Of a stretch of 31,155 nucleotides of DNA, positions 15,841 to 22,899 are shown piece by piece. The stretch comes from Limnoglobus sp043757025 (GTDB taxonomy: Bacteria > Planctomycetota > Planctomycetia > Gemmatales > Gemmataceae): the NCBI GenBank assembly GCA_043757025.1, contig JAYVQG010000125.1:1-31155 (forward strand), in the 5' to 3' direction. Position numbers and translations under genes: made by a program. The notes under the pieces were generated by a model, which was not told where the DNA came from, made no database searches, and worked only from the letters and a program-made list of their open reading frames with translations. Position 1 is the stretch's first letter, and every line of letters begins with the position of its first letter.

Positions 15841-16992
15841 ATGGCAGTGGGACGACCGGTATTAGTGTCTGCGCAGCCGCAGACGGCGACGGACGACGTG
15901 ATTGCTGCACTTGCGGTGGCGGGGCTAAGCCACGTTCCGCATCTTCTCCGATCGCCACCCGCCGTCAATTTTGAAGAGTTCTCCACTGCGATCGTATGCC
16001 CTGGCGAGATCCTCGGTGCGGCGATCGAGCAGACGCGGCGCTGGCGGATCGAACTCGGTTCGCATTACGTTCCGATCGTCTGGATACTGTCGATGCCGTC
16101 GGTGGAATGGAAGAAGGCGGGTTTGGAAGCCGGTGCGGATGTGTGCCTGTCTCAGCCTTTCGATTCGGGTTTGCTCGTGTCGCAACTCGCGGCACTGCAA
16201 CGGATTCGGCAAGGTTCCGATCAACTCTCCGCGCGGGCGGCAGAAGCCTCGGTGTTTGCCGAACGGTTGCAAAAAGCCTACGGGTCGATCGATCGCGATG
16301 TGCAATTGGCGCGGACGATTCATCGCTCGATGATTCCGACGAAACTCCCCGATTGCGGTGCGTTGCAGTTCGGCGTGCATTACCGACCACGCAGCCGCGC
16401 GGGTGGCGATTTCTTCAATGTGCATCCCACGCCGACGGGTGCGGAATTTTATCTGGCGGACATCGTCGCCGCGGGTGGGGCCTCGGGTGGCGTCCTGAGT
16501 TTGTTCGTCAATCAGGCGATCCGCACGCATGCGAGTGGTAAAGAACCGACACCCAGCGACGTGCTCGGGCAGGTGAATCGGTCGCTGCTGCAACTCCAAT
16601 TGAACGACCCGCCGATTGCCTCGCTGATATGGGTTCGCGCGAACGGCGAAACGGGGAAGGTCGCTTTCGCGAAAGCATCGGTCACGCAGCCGATTCACGT
16701 GCCGAGGTCCGGCGAGATCGAAGTTTGGACGGCGTCCGGAACGCTGCTCGGCGTCGCAGACGGTGCTTACCCCACGCAATACGGCCAACTGCAACCCGGC
16801 GACAAATTGCTCTTGGCCAGCGACGGAACGATCGTCGATTCCGCAAGCGCCACCGGTGTACTTTCCACTGCGGCGGCACCGCACCGCAACCTCCCCGCAC
16901 AAGCGTTCGTCGATGCCGTGGCTCACGATCTGTTACGCAACATGCGTCAAGCCGACGACTTCACACTTCTCGCCGTCGAACGGCTCGGATGA
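15841..16992 (+). CDS. Pseudo-receiver plus SpoIIE-type PP2C phosphatase
   Basis: The 383-residue protein has a receiver-like N-terminal domain (about 5-120), a short linking helix (about 125-165, ending DVQLARTIHRSMIPTKLP) and a SpoIIE/PP2C domain. The metal-binding Asps are kept: D190 in GGDFF, D207 in LADIVAAGG, then SDG in LLLASDGT and DD in QADDFTLL near the end. In the receiver-like part the phospho-acceptor position reads AIVCPGEI with no Asp, and the expected Lys is Gln in CLSQPFD, so classical phosphorylation is unlikely. Such phosphatases usually remove phosphate from STAS-type antagonists; the STAS protein at 3112-3504 is a conceivable but unproven substrate. ATG 15841 starts the domain directly; the ribosome-binding site is weak. 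Confidence 0.87.
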   Translation: MAVGRPVLVSAQPQTATDDVIAALAVAGLSHVPHLLRSPPAVNFEEFSTAIVCPGEILGAAIEQTRRWRIELGSHYVPIVWILSMPSVEWKKAGLEAGADVCLSQPFDSGLLVSQLAALQRIRQGSDQLSARAAEASVFAERLQKAYGSIDRDVQLARTIHRSMIPTKLPDCGALQFGVHYRPRSRAGGDFFNVHPTPTGAEFYLADIVAAGGASGGVLSLFVNQAIRTHASGKEPTPSDVLGQVNRSLLQLQLNDPPIASLIWVRANGETGKVAFAKASVTQPIHVPRSGEIEVWTASGTLLGVADGAYPTQYGQLQPGDKLLLASDGTIVDSASATGVLSTAAAPHRNLPAQAFVDAVAHDLLRNMRQADDFTLLAVERLG

Positions 16993-17216
16993 CCTTCGGA
17001 AACAAACACCTACTTTTTTGATACGCCAGAATCGACGCAAGTCGGAATTCCCGAGGTTCAAAAACCGTTTTTTGGGGTGTTTTTCCGGTTTTTGCGGGTC
17101 AAAATGCCGCTTTTTCGATCGCAAATCGCCGATCGGTTTCGGGCGGTTTTGCCGTATCATCGACCCGAATAGCGGGTTATGTCGCGGGCGATCGTTTCGA
17201 GAGTCGCCGTAAGTGG
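16993..17216. other. Gene-free stretch with inverted repeats after the phosphatase gene
   Basis: Three stem candidates are visible. CAAAAACCG (17059-17067) pairs with CGGTTTTTG (17086-17094). ACCCG-AATAG-CGGGT lies at about 17163-17177, and GTCGCC-GTAAGT-GGCGAC at 17203-17220. The first, T-rich one may act as a terminator in either direction. The last leads straight into the 21-bp array. No coding sequence is supported. Confidence 0.45.
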
Positions 17217-17321
17217 CGACATTCTCACGACACTTCGCGACATTCTCACGACACTTGGAGACAATCGCACGACACTTCGCGACATTCTCACGACACTTGG
17301 AGACACTTTCACGACACTTCG
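17217..17321. repeat. Tandem array of five 21-bp units plus a partial sixth
   Basis: Five consecutive 21-base units begin at 17217, 17238, 17259, 17280 and 17301, followed by a decayed unit to about 17337. The core CACGACACTT is constant. The first base pair and the last two bases alternate (CGACAT...CG/GG against AGACA...CG), so units 2-3 and 4-5 form a 42-bp higher-order period. Because 21 is a multiple of three, all six frames read as heptads; the minus strand gives KCRENVA, KCRESVS and so on. There are no spacers, so it is not a CRISPR array. Whether it is translated is unknown. Confidence 0.85.
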
Positions 17322-17464
17322 CGACACCGTGCAAAAGTCGACTTACGTCGGATCGCGTTTCACTTTTTGACTGTTGGCGTTCGTATGGTTGGTGGAATCG
17401 CAATGGGAATCGATGTTGGCCGCGAACCAAGACGGACGAACGTCTGTGGGCATTGTCATTTCTT

Positions 17465-17598
17465 GGCGAGCGGTGTGGCGTAAGCCCACTGATCTAGCCA
17501 CCGCTATTTCGCAATACGTATGGATAACACAGACACATCGAAATGAACATTGTCTGCGACACCGGAAGAATCAGGGGGCTGACGCCCACCCGCTCGCC
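17465..17598. repeat. Hairpin/MITE-like element, copy A
   Basis: The 134-bp block has inverted ends of about 30 bp: the left begins GGCGAGCGGTGTGGCGTAAG and the right, read inversely, GGCGAGCGGGTGGGCGTCAG. Both continue into AGCCCxCTGAT. It shares its ends with the copy at 29937-30075, including the identical AGAATCAGGGGGCTGACGCC. The interior is variable and non-coding. No transposase or target duplication is seen. The right end lies 33 bases from the stop of the 17632-19557 gene. Confidence 0.8.
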
Positions 17599-17631
17599 TA
17601 TGCTTCGCGATTTGCTCCCAGAATTTTACTA

Positions 17632-19557
17632 TCACCCCGCGATGATTGCTGGCTCCGGGTTTCTCGCGGCGGGTGCGGTCATTGTCGGTAGTACGATGGC
17701 GCGGATTGTTCGCAGATGGGCGGTGTTTCGTTCGAGATAGGCTTCGGCTTTGTCGCGGTTCCAACCGGCGGCGGGGTCGAACGACACGGCGGCGGTCGTT
17801 GGCAGCCCTTCGCTTGCAATCACCCATTCCCTCACGCCGGCTTCGAGTTCGACCCACGGCCCCGTGGCTTTATCGGGCATCGGCCAACAGGCGATGAGTC
17901 GACCGTTTTCGTGCCAATGCCAGGTGCCGTTCGGCGTCAGGCGCGTCTCGCCGAGTTCGCGGGCGGCGAGGGCTTTGGCTTCGGCGGGCGGGAACGATGC
18001 GGGGAAGGCAATTTCCACGGGCAAGTATTCGCCGTTCATCGTGCTGCCGAAGCGCAGTTCGACTTCGGGCTTGTCGATCAGCGGCTCGCAAATCAGCGGC
18101 GACTTCGTGAGCGGTGGCGTGGCCAAGCGTACGACGAGCCGATCCGCTTCGTGGAACCAACTGGGCTGATAGGCGGATTGCCAATGATCCATCGCGAAGT
18201 CGGTGGCCTGAGCAACCGGTTTCCCGTTGGTGTGCGATTTCGTGTAACCGTTCGCGTGAGTACCGTGCATAGTTTGGTGGTCGATGGGCAGCCGAGGAGT
18301 GAAATCGCCGAGCAGAAGTTGCTTGGCGGCGAAGCCCGAAAGTCGGGAGTAGTCGGTTTCGATCAAGGTTTCCGCACCGCAAATCGCGAGGCGAGTGAAT
18401 CCACCCGCCACAATGGCGGGGTCATCGGTGAAATCCGTTGCATTTATCGTGCCAACGACGACGCGATAACCGAGGAGTTCGCGTCGCACGGCGGCTTGCG
18501 TTTCCGCGTCGCTGTTCGTCGCGTCGCGCTCGGAATCTGCGAGAGCAGAATGCGCTTCCGCACGTTCGATAGTAAAGGTTTCCCGCGTACCGGGGAAGCC
18601 CTGTTCCGCGATTGCCGACGCGACGTGTTGTCGTTCGGCCTCGATCGCGTTGCGGCGTGCAGTGGCGAGTGATCGTTCGGCTTCGCTCAGCCGCCGTGCG
18701 ATTTCTGCTTCGATGGGAGCGCAGTGAGCGGGTTTCACTTCGTGGGTCGGCTCGGTGTCGCGTAGCGCTTGCTCGGCGGCGTGGATTTTCGCTTCGAGTT
18801 CAGCGGCCCGTGCGGTCGTGTCGCCGGAGAACATCGCTTTCCAGAACGAACCCGAAAGCACCCGCCCCGCCTTCTTCGCTTCCAGATGGGCCGCTATCGG
18901 CTTCCACTCTTCCCGCAATGCGTGAAGTTCGCTCTCGATCTTGGCACGGTGTGCGGTCGCGTCGGCAGTGGCGGCATCGGCATCGCGGCTAGCAATACCG
19001 AGCGGTGCATCGCATTGTGCCGCATCTGCTCGAACAGCATCCGGAATCGCGGCACATTCCGCCGTCAATCGCTGACAGACGGCATCGGCGGCAGCGTGCG
19101 CTTCGGTCAGTTGCGCGATGCGATCCCACATCGGCTCCGCCGCCACGAATCGCGCGAGGCGTTCGGTGGCCGATCGGTGTCGCGTTTGGATTTCCGTACG
19201 AAGGCGATCGGTGGCCGCAGCGACGATGGCGTGCGACGTGCGTTCGGGTAACTCGTCGCTCGGCATCGCGAGTATCGCTAATGGCCCGCAGAATTCGACT
19301 AGCCGATTTGCACTCGCTGCATTGGCCGCAACGATCAGCAGCCGTTCGCCTTGAAGTATCAGCGGGGAGTAGACGTTTCGCAGAAAATGTTCGATCGCCT
19401 CATCGGCATCGTGGGAAATCCAGAACCGATCCGGGCATTCGCGGGCTTGCGATTCCGCAACGTCGCCCGTCCGCGAATCGACGGGTCGATCCGAAGTCGG
19501 CGTCGTCTGAAGGGCATTCCGCCCCGATGGCAACGTGGCTACCAAAATGGGATGCAT
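17632..19557 (-). CDS. Large coiled-coil protein with faint SF1-helicase-like layout
   Basis: A roughly 641-residue protein I do not recognise. The middle (about 140-370) is a long Ala/Glu/Arg-rich coiled coil broken by KAGRVLSGSFWKAMFSGDT. On either side are segments that recall SF1 helicases with an inserted coil: SPLILQGERLLIVAANAASA before it, and LLGYRVVVGTINATDFTDDP followed by FTRLAICGAETLIETDYSRL and AKQLLLGDFTPRLP after it. In active helicases the latter region would hold a DEA(E/Q) Walker B and a V-G-D motif; here only GAE and GD remain, and no Walker A is visible. It may be an inactive derivative. ATG 19557 is preferred to the TTG at 19587. It stands alone between two gene-poor gaps. 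Confidence 0.7.
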   Translation of the reverse strand: MHPILVATLPSGRNALQTTPTSDRPVDSRTGDVAESQARECPDRFWISHDADEAIEHFLRNVYSPLILQGERLLIVAANAASANRLVEFCGPLAILAMPSDELPERTSHAIVAAATDRLRTEIQTRHRSATERLARFVAAEPMWDRIAQLTEAHAAADAVCQRLTAECAAIPDAVRADAAQCDAPLGIASRDADAATADATAHRAKIESELHALREEWKPIAAHLEAKKAGRVLSGSFWKAMFSGDTTARAAELEAKIHAAEQALRDTEPTHEVKPAHCAPIEAEIARRLSEAERSLATARRNAIEAERQHVASAIAEQGFPGTRETFTIERAEAHSALADSERDATNSDAETQAAVRRELLGYRVVVGTINATDFTDDPAIVAGGFTRLAICGAETLIETDYSRLSGFAAKQLLLGDFTPRLPIDHQTMHGTHANGYTKSHTNGKPVAQATDFAMDHWQSAYQPSWFHEADRLVVRLATPPLTKSPLICEPLIDKPEVELRFGSTMNGEYLPVEIAFPASFPPAEAKALAARELGETRLTPNGTWHWHENGRLIACWPMPDKATGPWVELEAGVREWVIASEGLPTTAAVSFDPAAGWNRDKAEAYLERNTAHLRTIRAIVLPTMTAPAARNPEPAIIAG

Positions 19558-19587
19558 TTCCAGGGGTCGTGAATCAGTGGTTTTCAA

Positions 19588-19921
19588 GCGAGCGGCGATT
19601 TCGTTTCATAGTGGCCGAGCAGTCAATCGATTCTGCGTAGACTTCCATACCCACGGAGCAAACGAACCTTACGTCAACATACTATGTCGAGTATAGACGC
19701 TATACGAGGGATAAACGTTCGCACTCGGGAAATTCACGATTTTCCTCAAATTCGTCGTCGGTATCTCCGGCAGGTGAAAATGAGCCGTTCGGGCGCTGCG
19801 AAACCTTTTCGGCAAAATATTGTTGCAAGTCGCAACCGAAGAAGCTAATAATGGTTTAATGAGTGCGTGCCGTCCGTTCGGCTCGCAATGTCTCGCGATA
19901 CTGTCGATAGAGAGAGTTCCC
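19588..19921. other. Intergenic region between divergent genes
   Basis: This 334-base gap holds no gene. It is more AT-rich than its neighbours. It contains the palindrome GTATAGACGCTATAC (19691-19705), a possible operator, and a promoter-like pair listed separately for the small secreted protein gene. Confidence 0.5.
19823..19852 (+). promoter_or_regulatory. Candidate sigma-70-type promoter for the secreted cysteine protein
   Basis: TTGCAA (19823-19828) and AATAAT (19847-19852) are separated by 18 bases and resemble -35 and -10 boxes, about 70 bases before the ATG at 19922. TTGCAAGTCGCAA also forms a short inverted repeat over the -35. This is by-eye matching only. Confidence 0.35.
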
Positions 19922-20272
19922 ATGCTGCGTGCATTACTTGCTGTTGTGATCGGCCTCAGCGCCGCTTCACTCGTTACGATCGCTGCCGACGAGAAGAAGA
20001 AGGCCGACAAAGAGGCCAAAGTGACCAAGCTCGAAGGCAAGCTGTGTTGCACGAAGTGCAGCCTCAGCGAGACCGACGCCTGCGGCAACGCGCTGAAGGT
20101 CAAAGATGGCGACAAAGAAGTCATCTATTACCTCGACGACAAGGGCGCGAAGGCCTCTTACCACAAGGCGATCTGCACCGAAGAGAAAGACGCCACCGTC
20201 GAAGGTAAGGTCGTCGAGAAGGACAAGAAGAAGCACATCGAAAACCCCAAGGTCACGTTCCCGAAGAAGTAA
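19922..20272 (+). CDS. Small secreted cysteine-containing protein
   Basis: This 116-residue protein begins with a clear signal peptide (MLRALLAVVIGLSAASLVTIAA), cleaved probably near residue 22, followed by a Lys/Glu-rich linker. The mature domain reads LEGKLCCTKCSLSETDACGN, then VIYYLDDKGAKASYHKAIC. The C-C-x2-C...C cluster plus a later H-x3-C suggests metal binding or disulphides. From memory, planctomycetes carry many small exported proteins of this layout, but the function is not known. ATG 19922 follows a GAGAGAG stretch. A good intrinsic terminator lies just after the stop, so it is probably transcribed alone. Confidence 0.85.
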   Translation: MLRALLAVVIGLSAASLVTIAADEKKKADKEAKVTKLEGKLCCTKCSLSETDACGNALKVKDGDKEVIYYLDDKGAKASYHKAICTEEKDATVEGKVVEKDKKKHIENPKVTFPKK

Positions 20273-20298
20273 TGATTTCGCCTACGCGAAGCCGACTG

Positions 20299-20324
20299 AC
20301 GCCATCCGAACGGGTGGCGTTTTT
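20299..20324 (+). terminator. Intrinsic terminator after the secreted protein gene
   Basis: ACGCCATCC and GGGTGGCGT form a nine-pair stem (one G-T) with a GAAC loop, followed directly by TTTTTC. It lies 27 bases after the stop codon at 20272 and separates the gene from ispH. Confidence 0.85.
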
Positions 20325-20400
20325 CGTTTCCATCGCTCCCGTTACGCGGTTGGTACTGTGAGCGGGCCGCTATACGATGACGGCTACGGAGGAACACGGC

Positions 20401-21336
20401 ATGAAGATTATTCTGGCGAACCCACGCGGCTTCTGTGCGGGGGTCAACATGGCGATCGAAGGTTTGGAGAAGGCCCTCGAACTCTTCGGACGACCGCTCT
20501 ACGTCTATCACGAAATCGTACACAACAGACCGATCGTCGACCGCTTCCAGAATCGAGGCGTCGTGTTCGTCGACGATATTTCCGAAGTGCCGAACGGCGC
20601 GACGGTCCTTTACAGCGCCCACGGTGTCGCCCCGCAGATTCGCCAGCAGTCCGCCGAACGCAATCTGCGCTCGATCGACGCGACCTGCCCACTCGTGACG
20701 AAAGTTCACATGGAGGCGGTCAAGTATGCGAAAGAGGGCTACACGATCGTACTGATCGGCCACGAAGGACACGACGAAGTGCTAGGCACGATGGGCGAAG
20801 CCCCGGATCATATGGTGCTCGTCGAAGATGCGAAAGACGTAGCGGCACTCGCGCTCGCGGTCGATGTCAAACTGGCGTACCTGACGCAAACGACGCTGAG
20901 TGTCGATGAGGCGAACATCGTGATTTCGGCGCTGAAGGCGAAGTATCCGCAGATCGTCGGCCCGAACAAAGCCGACATTTGTTATGCCACGCAGAACCGC
21001 CAGGAAGCGGTCCACGAGATCGTTCCCGAAGTCGATGTCGTGCTCGTGTTGGGCAGTCAGAATAGCTCGAACAGCCAGCGACTCTCCGAGATTGCTCGCA
21101 CCTACCACAAGCCGAGTTACCTGATCGATCGCGCAAATGAACTGCGGAGCGAGTGGTTTCATTCGAGCGACACCGTGCTGATTACGGCAGGGGCGAGTGC
21201 GCCGGAAGATCACGTCCAAGACTGCGTGAAGTATCTCGTCGACAAATACGAAGCCACCGTCGAACACCGCGTCGTCCGCGAAGAACACGTGAGTTTCCCA
21301 CTGCCGAAAGAGTTGCGCGTGTTAGTGCGAAAGTAA
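20401..21336 (+). CDS. ispH: 4-hydroxy-3-methylbut-2-enyl diphosphate reductase (IspH/LytB)
   Basis: IspH is the last enzyme of the methylerythritol-phosphate route, reducing HMBPP to IPP and DMAPP with an iron-sulphur cluster. The 311 residues have all three cluster cysteines: C12 (GFCAG), C96 (ATCPLV) and C194 (ICYATQN). Substrate-binding residues are also present: H41 (EIVHN), H74 (SAHGV), H124 and E126 (HEGHDE), T167 (QTTLS) and the SQNSSNS loop, with TAGASAPE near the C-terminus. GGAGG lies eight bases before the ATG at 20401, so that start is preferred to 20377. The Uma2 gene follows after 17 bases on the same strand. ispD is elsewhere in the window (29183-29923). Confidence 0.97.
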   Translation: MKIILANPRGFCAGVNMAIEGLEKALELFGRPLYVYHEIVHNRPIVDRFQNRGVVFVDDISEVPNGATVLYSAHGVAPQIRQQSAERNLRSIDATCPLVTKVHMEAVKYAKEGYTIVLIGHEGHDEVLGTMGEAPDHMVLVEDAKDVAALALAVDVKLAYLTQTTLSVDEANIVISALKAKYPQIVGPNKADICYATQNRQEAVHEIVPEVDVVLVLGSQNSSNSQRLSEIARTYHKPSYLIDRANELRSEWFHSSDTVLITAGASAPEDHVQDCVKYLVDKYEATVEHRVVREEHVSFPLPKELRVLVRK

Positions 21337-21353
21337 CCGAGAGGAGCTGCGAC

Positions 21354-22007
21354 ATGAGCCTACCGAGTGTGGCCCGATCGACGAAGAAACCTCCGGAGAA
21401 AGCAAAACTGCGATTCGGCCCGTCCGACCACGGGCGGACGGTTACGAATCGCGAGATCGAAACGGCCGAGTACATTCTGGGGTTCAAATACGAAATCATC
21501 GAAGGGAAGCTCTACGTGTCTCCCCAACCGAACGTCCCAGAAAATCGCCTCGAACACTGGCTCCGTCGAATGCTCGAACGGTTCTCGGACGCCCATTCCG
21601 AGATCGTGAATTACGTGACGCCGAAGGGGAGAGTCTTCTTACCCGAGGCCGTCCGAATGACGGTCCCAGAACCCGATATTGCAGTTTATGCTCGCTTTCC
21701 ACTCGATTGGGATGAAGACGAATCGAGTTGGGCGGACATCAGTCCGATTCTAGTCGTCGAAGTGCTCGTCGAAGGAAGCATCGAAAAAGATCTCGGACGA
21801 AACCCCGGACTTTATCTTTCGGTCCCATCGATTCGGGAATACTGGGTACTCGATGGCTCGGTGAACTGGCGAGAGCCTTCGTTAATTCAGTACGTCCGAC
21901 GCGGCAAGAAGTGGGTCATCCGAACGCACCCCTTTGGCTCCACGATCGAGACGAAAATGCTGCCGGGTTTCACCCTCGTCATCGATCCCCGTCACGAATG
22001 TAAGTGA
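21354..22007 (+). CDS. Uma2-family (DUF820) PD-(D/E)XK nuclease-like protein
   Basis: This 217-residue protein has the Uma2 restriction-endonuclease-like fold. FKYEIIEGKLYVSPQP (about 44-59) is the N-terminal family signature. VPEPDIAVYA (D108) and PILVVEVLVEGSIEKDLG (E136) supply the acidic pair, and YLSVPSIREYWVLD is the conserved helix-strand. The usual EVLSPS reads EVLVEGS, and the position of the catalytic Lys/Gln is unclear, so activity is uncertain. Uma2 proteins are hugely expanded in cyanobacteria and planctomycetes and have no settled function. GAGGAG stands just before the ATG at 21354. It follows ispH closely and precedes a second nuclease-like gene of the same fold class. Confidence 0.88.
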   Translation: MSLPSVARSTKKPPEKAKLRFGPSDHGRTVTNREIETAEYILGFKYEIIEGKLYVSPQPNVPENRLEHWLRRMLERFSDAHSEIVNYVTPKGRVFLPEAVRMTVPEPDIAVYARFPLDWDEDESSWADISPILVVEVLVEGSIEKDLGRNPGLYLSVPSIREYWVLDGSVNWREPSLIQYVRRGKKWVIRTHPFGSTIETKMLPGFTLVIDPRHECK

Positions 22008-22061
22008 AATTCGTTTAGCCGCGGCTAATTCCGGATCCTCAGCAGAGGTAAGGATCTCGTA

Positions 22062-22889
22062 ATGCCCAAGCCATTCGATGCGACTTTGAAAGAACTGATC
22101 CGTCGCTTCCCTTCCGATTGGTTGGCACTACTTGGCGTACCGATCACAGAGCCGCCAGTCGTGTTATCGGCCGAACTCTCGACAGTGACAGCTGCCGCTG
22201 ACACATTGATTCGAGTTGGCAATCGCGTCATTCACATCGAACTGGAAGCGGGACCGGACGAGAATCTTGCCGATAGGATGTTACAGTACAATGTCTTGGC
22301 GTACCGACATACGGGATTACCCGTTCGTTCGGTGGCCGTGCTGCTGAGGCCGAACGCCCTGCGTGCAAACCTCACCGATCGCGTAGCGTACGAAGAGACG
22401 CGATTTCGATTCGAGTTATTGAAGGTATGGGAGCGGTCATCCGAAGAGTTTATGACTGGCGGGATCGGACTACTTCCGTTGGCCGCCATCGCTAGGCCTC
22501 CCGCCGGGCAGACGCGGGAGGAAGCGTTGCCGAGGCTAGTGGGACGCATTGTCAACCGCGTGGAAACAGAGTCGCCGAGTCTTGCGGCTGACGTGATTTT
22601 GTCGTCGTACATCATTGCCGGGATGCACATTCAGAAGCGAATCCTCCAAGCGATCTTTCAGGGAGTTTTGGCCATGCACGAATCGGTTGCTTACGACATC
22701 ATCATGGAAGAAGGGGCCGTCGCCCACATGCACAAATTGATCCTCCGGTTGGGTCGATTGAAGTATGGCAAGGCGACGTTGGAGCAGAAAAACAAGTTGA
22801 ACTCCATTGAGGATCTGGAACGCCTCGACCGAATGATCCTGCGCGTGGCGCGCGTGAAATCGTGGGACGCTTTAATGCGAGGTCGATGA
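22062..22889 (+). CDS. Rpn/YadD-type PD-(D/E)XK nuclease-like protein
   Basis: The 275 residues match the planctomycete Rpn/YadD-like family: start MPKPFDATLKELI, then ELSTVTAAADTLIRV with D47, VIHIELEAG with E60/E62 and RMLQYNVLAYRHTGLPVRSV. The D...E-x-E pattern is the acidic core of a PD-(D/E)XK fold, with no catalytic Lys at the usual place, as is frequent in this family. Escherichia coli RpnA relatives promote RecA-independent recombination, but for this branch the role is unknown. The C-terminal third is helical (LEQKNKLNSIEDLERLDRMI). It lies 54 bases after the Uma2 gene and ten bases before the oxidoreductase. Confidence 0.85.
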   Translation: MPKPFDATLKELIRRFPSDWLALLGVPITEPPVVLSAELSTVTAAADTLIRVGNRVIHIELEAGPDENLADRMLQYNVLAYRHTGLPVRSVAVLLRPNALRANLTDRVAYEETRFRFELLKVWERSSEEFMTGGIGLLPLAAIARPPAGQTREEALPRLVGRIVNRVETESPSLAADVILSSYIIAGMHIQKRILQAIFQGVLAMHESVAYDIIMEEGAVAHMHKLILRLGRLKYGKATLEQKNKLNSIEDLERLDRMILRVARVKSWDALMRGR

Positions 22890-22899
22890 GAAACAACCG

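Noticed and set aside
17217..17321. CRISPR array
   Set aside because: The units are directly adjacent with no unique spacers and no cas genes are nearby.
16933..17430. Minus-strand frame with KCRENVA-type heptads
   Set aside because: It overlaps the end of the phosphatase gene and owes its heptads to the 21-bp array; no ribosome-binding site or domain supports it as a gene.
17716..18672. 318-codon plus-strand frame opposite the large coiled-coil gene
   Set aside because: It is a shadow of the minus-strand gene; the opposing frame has the more protein-like composition and coiled-coil pattern.
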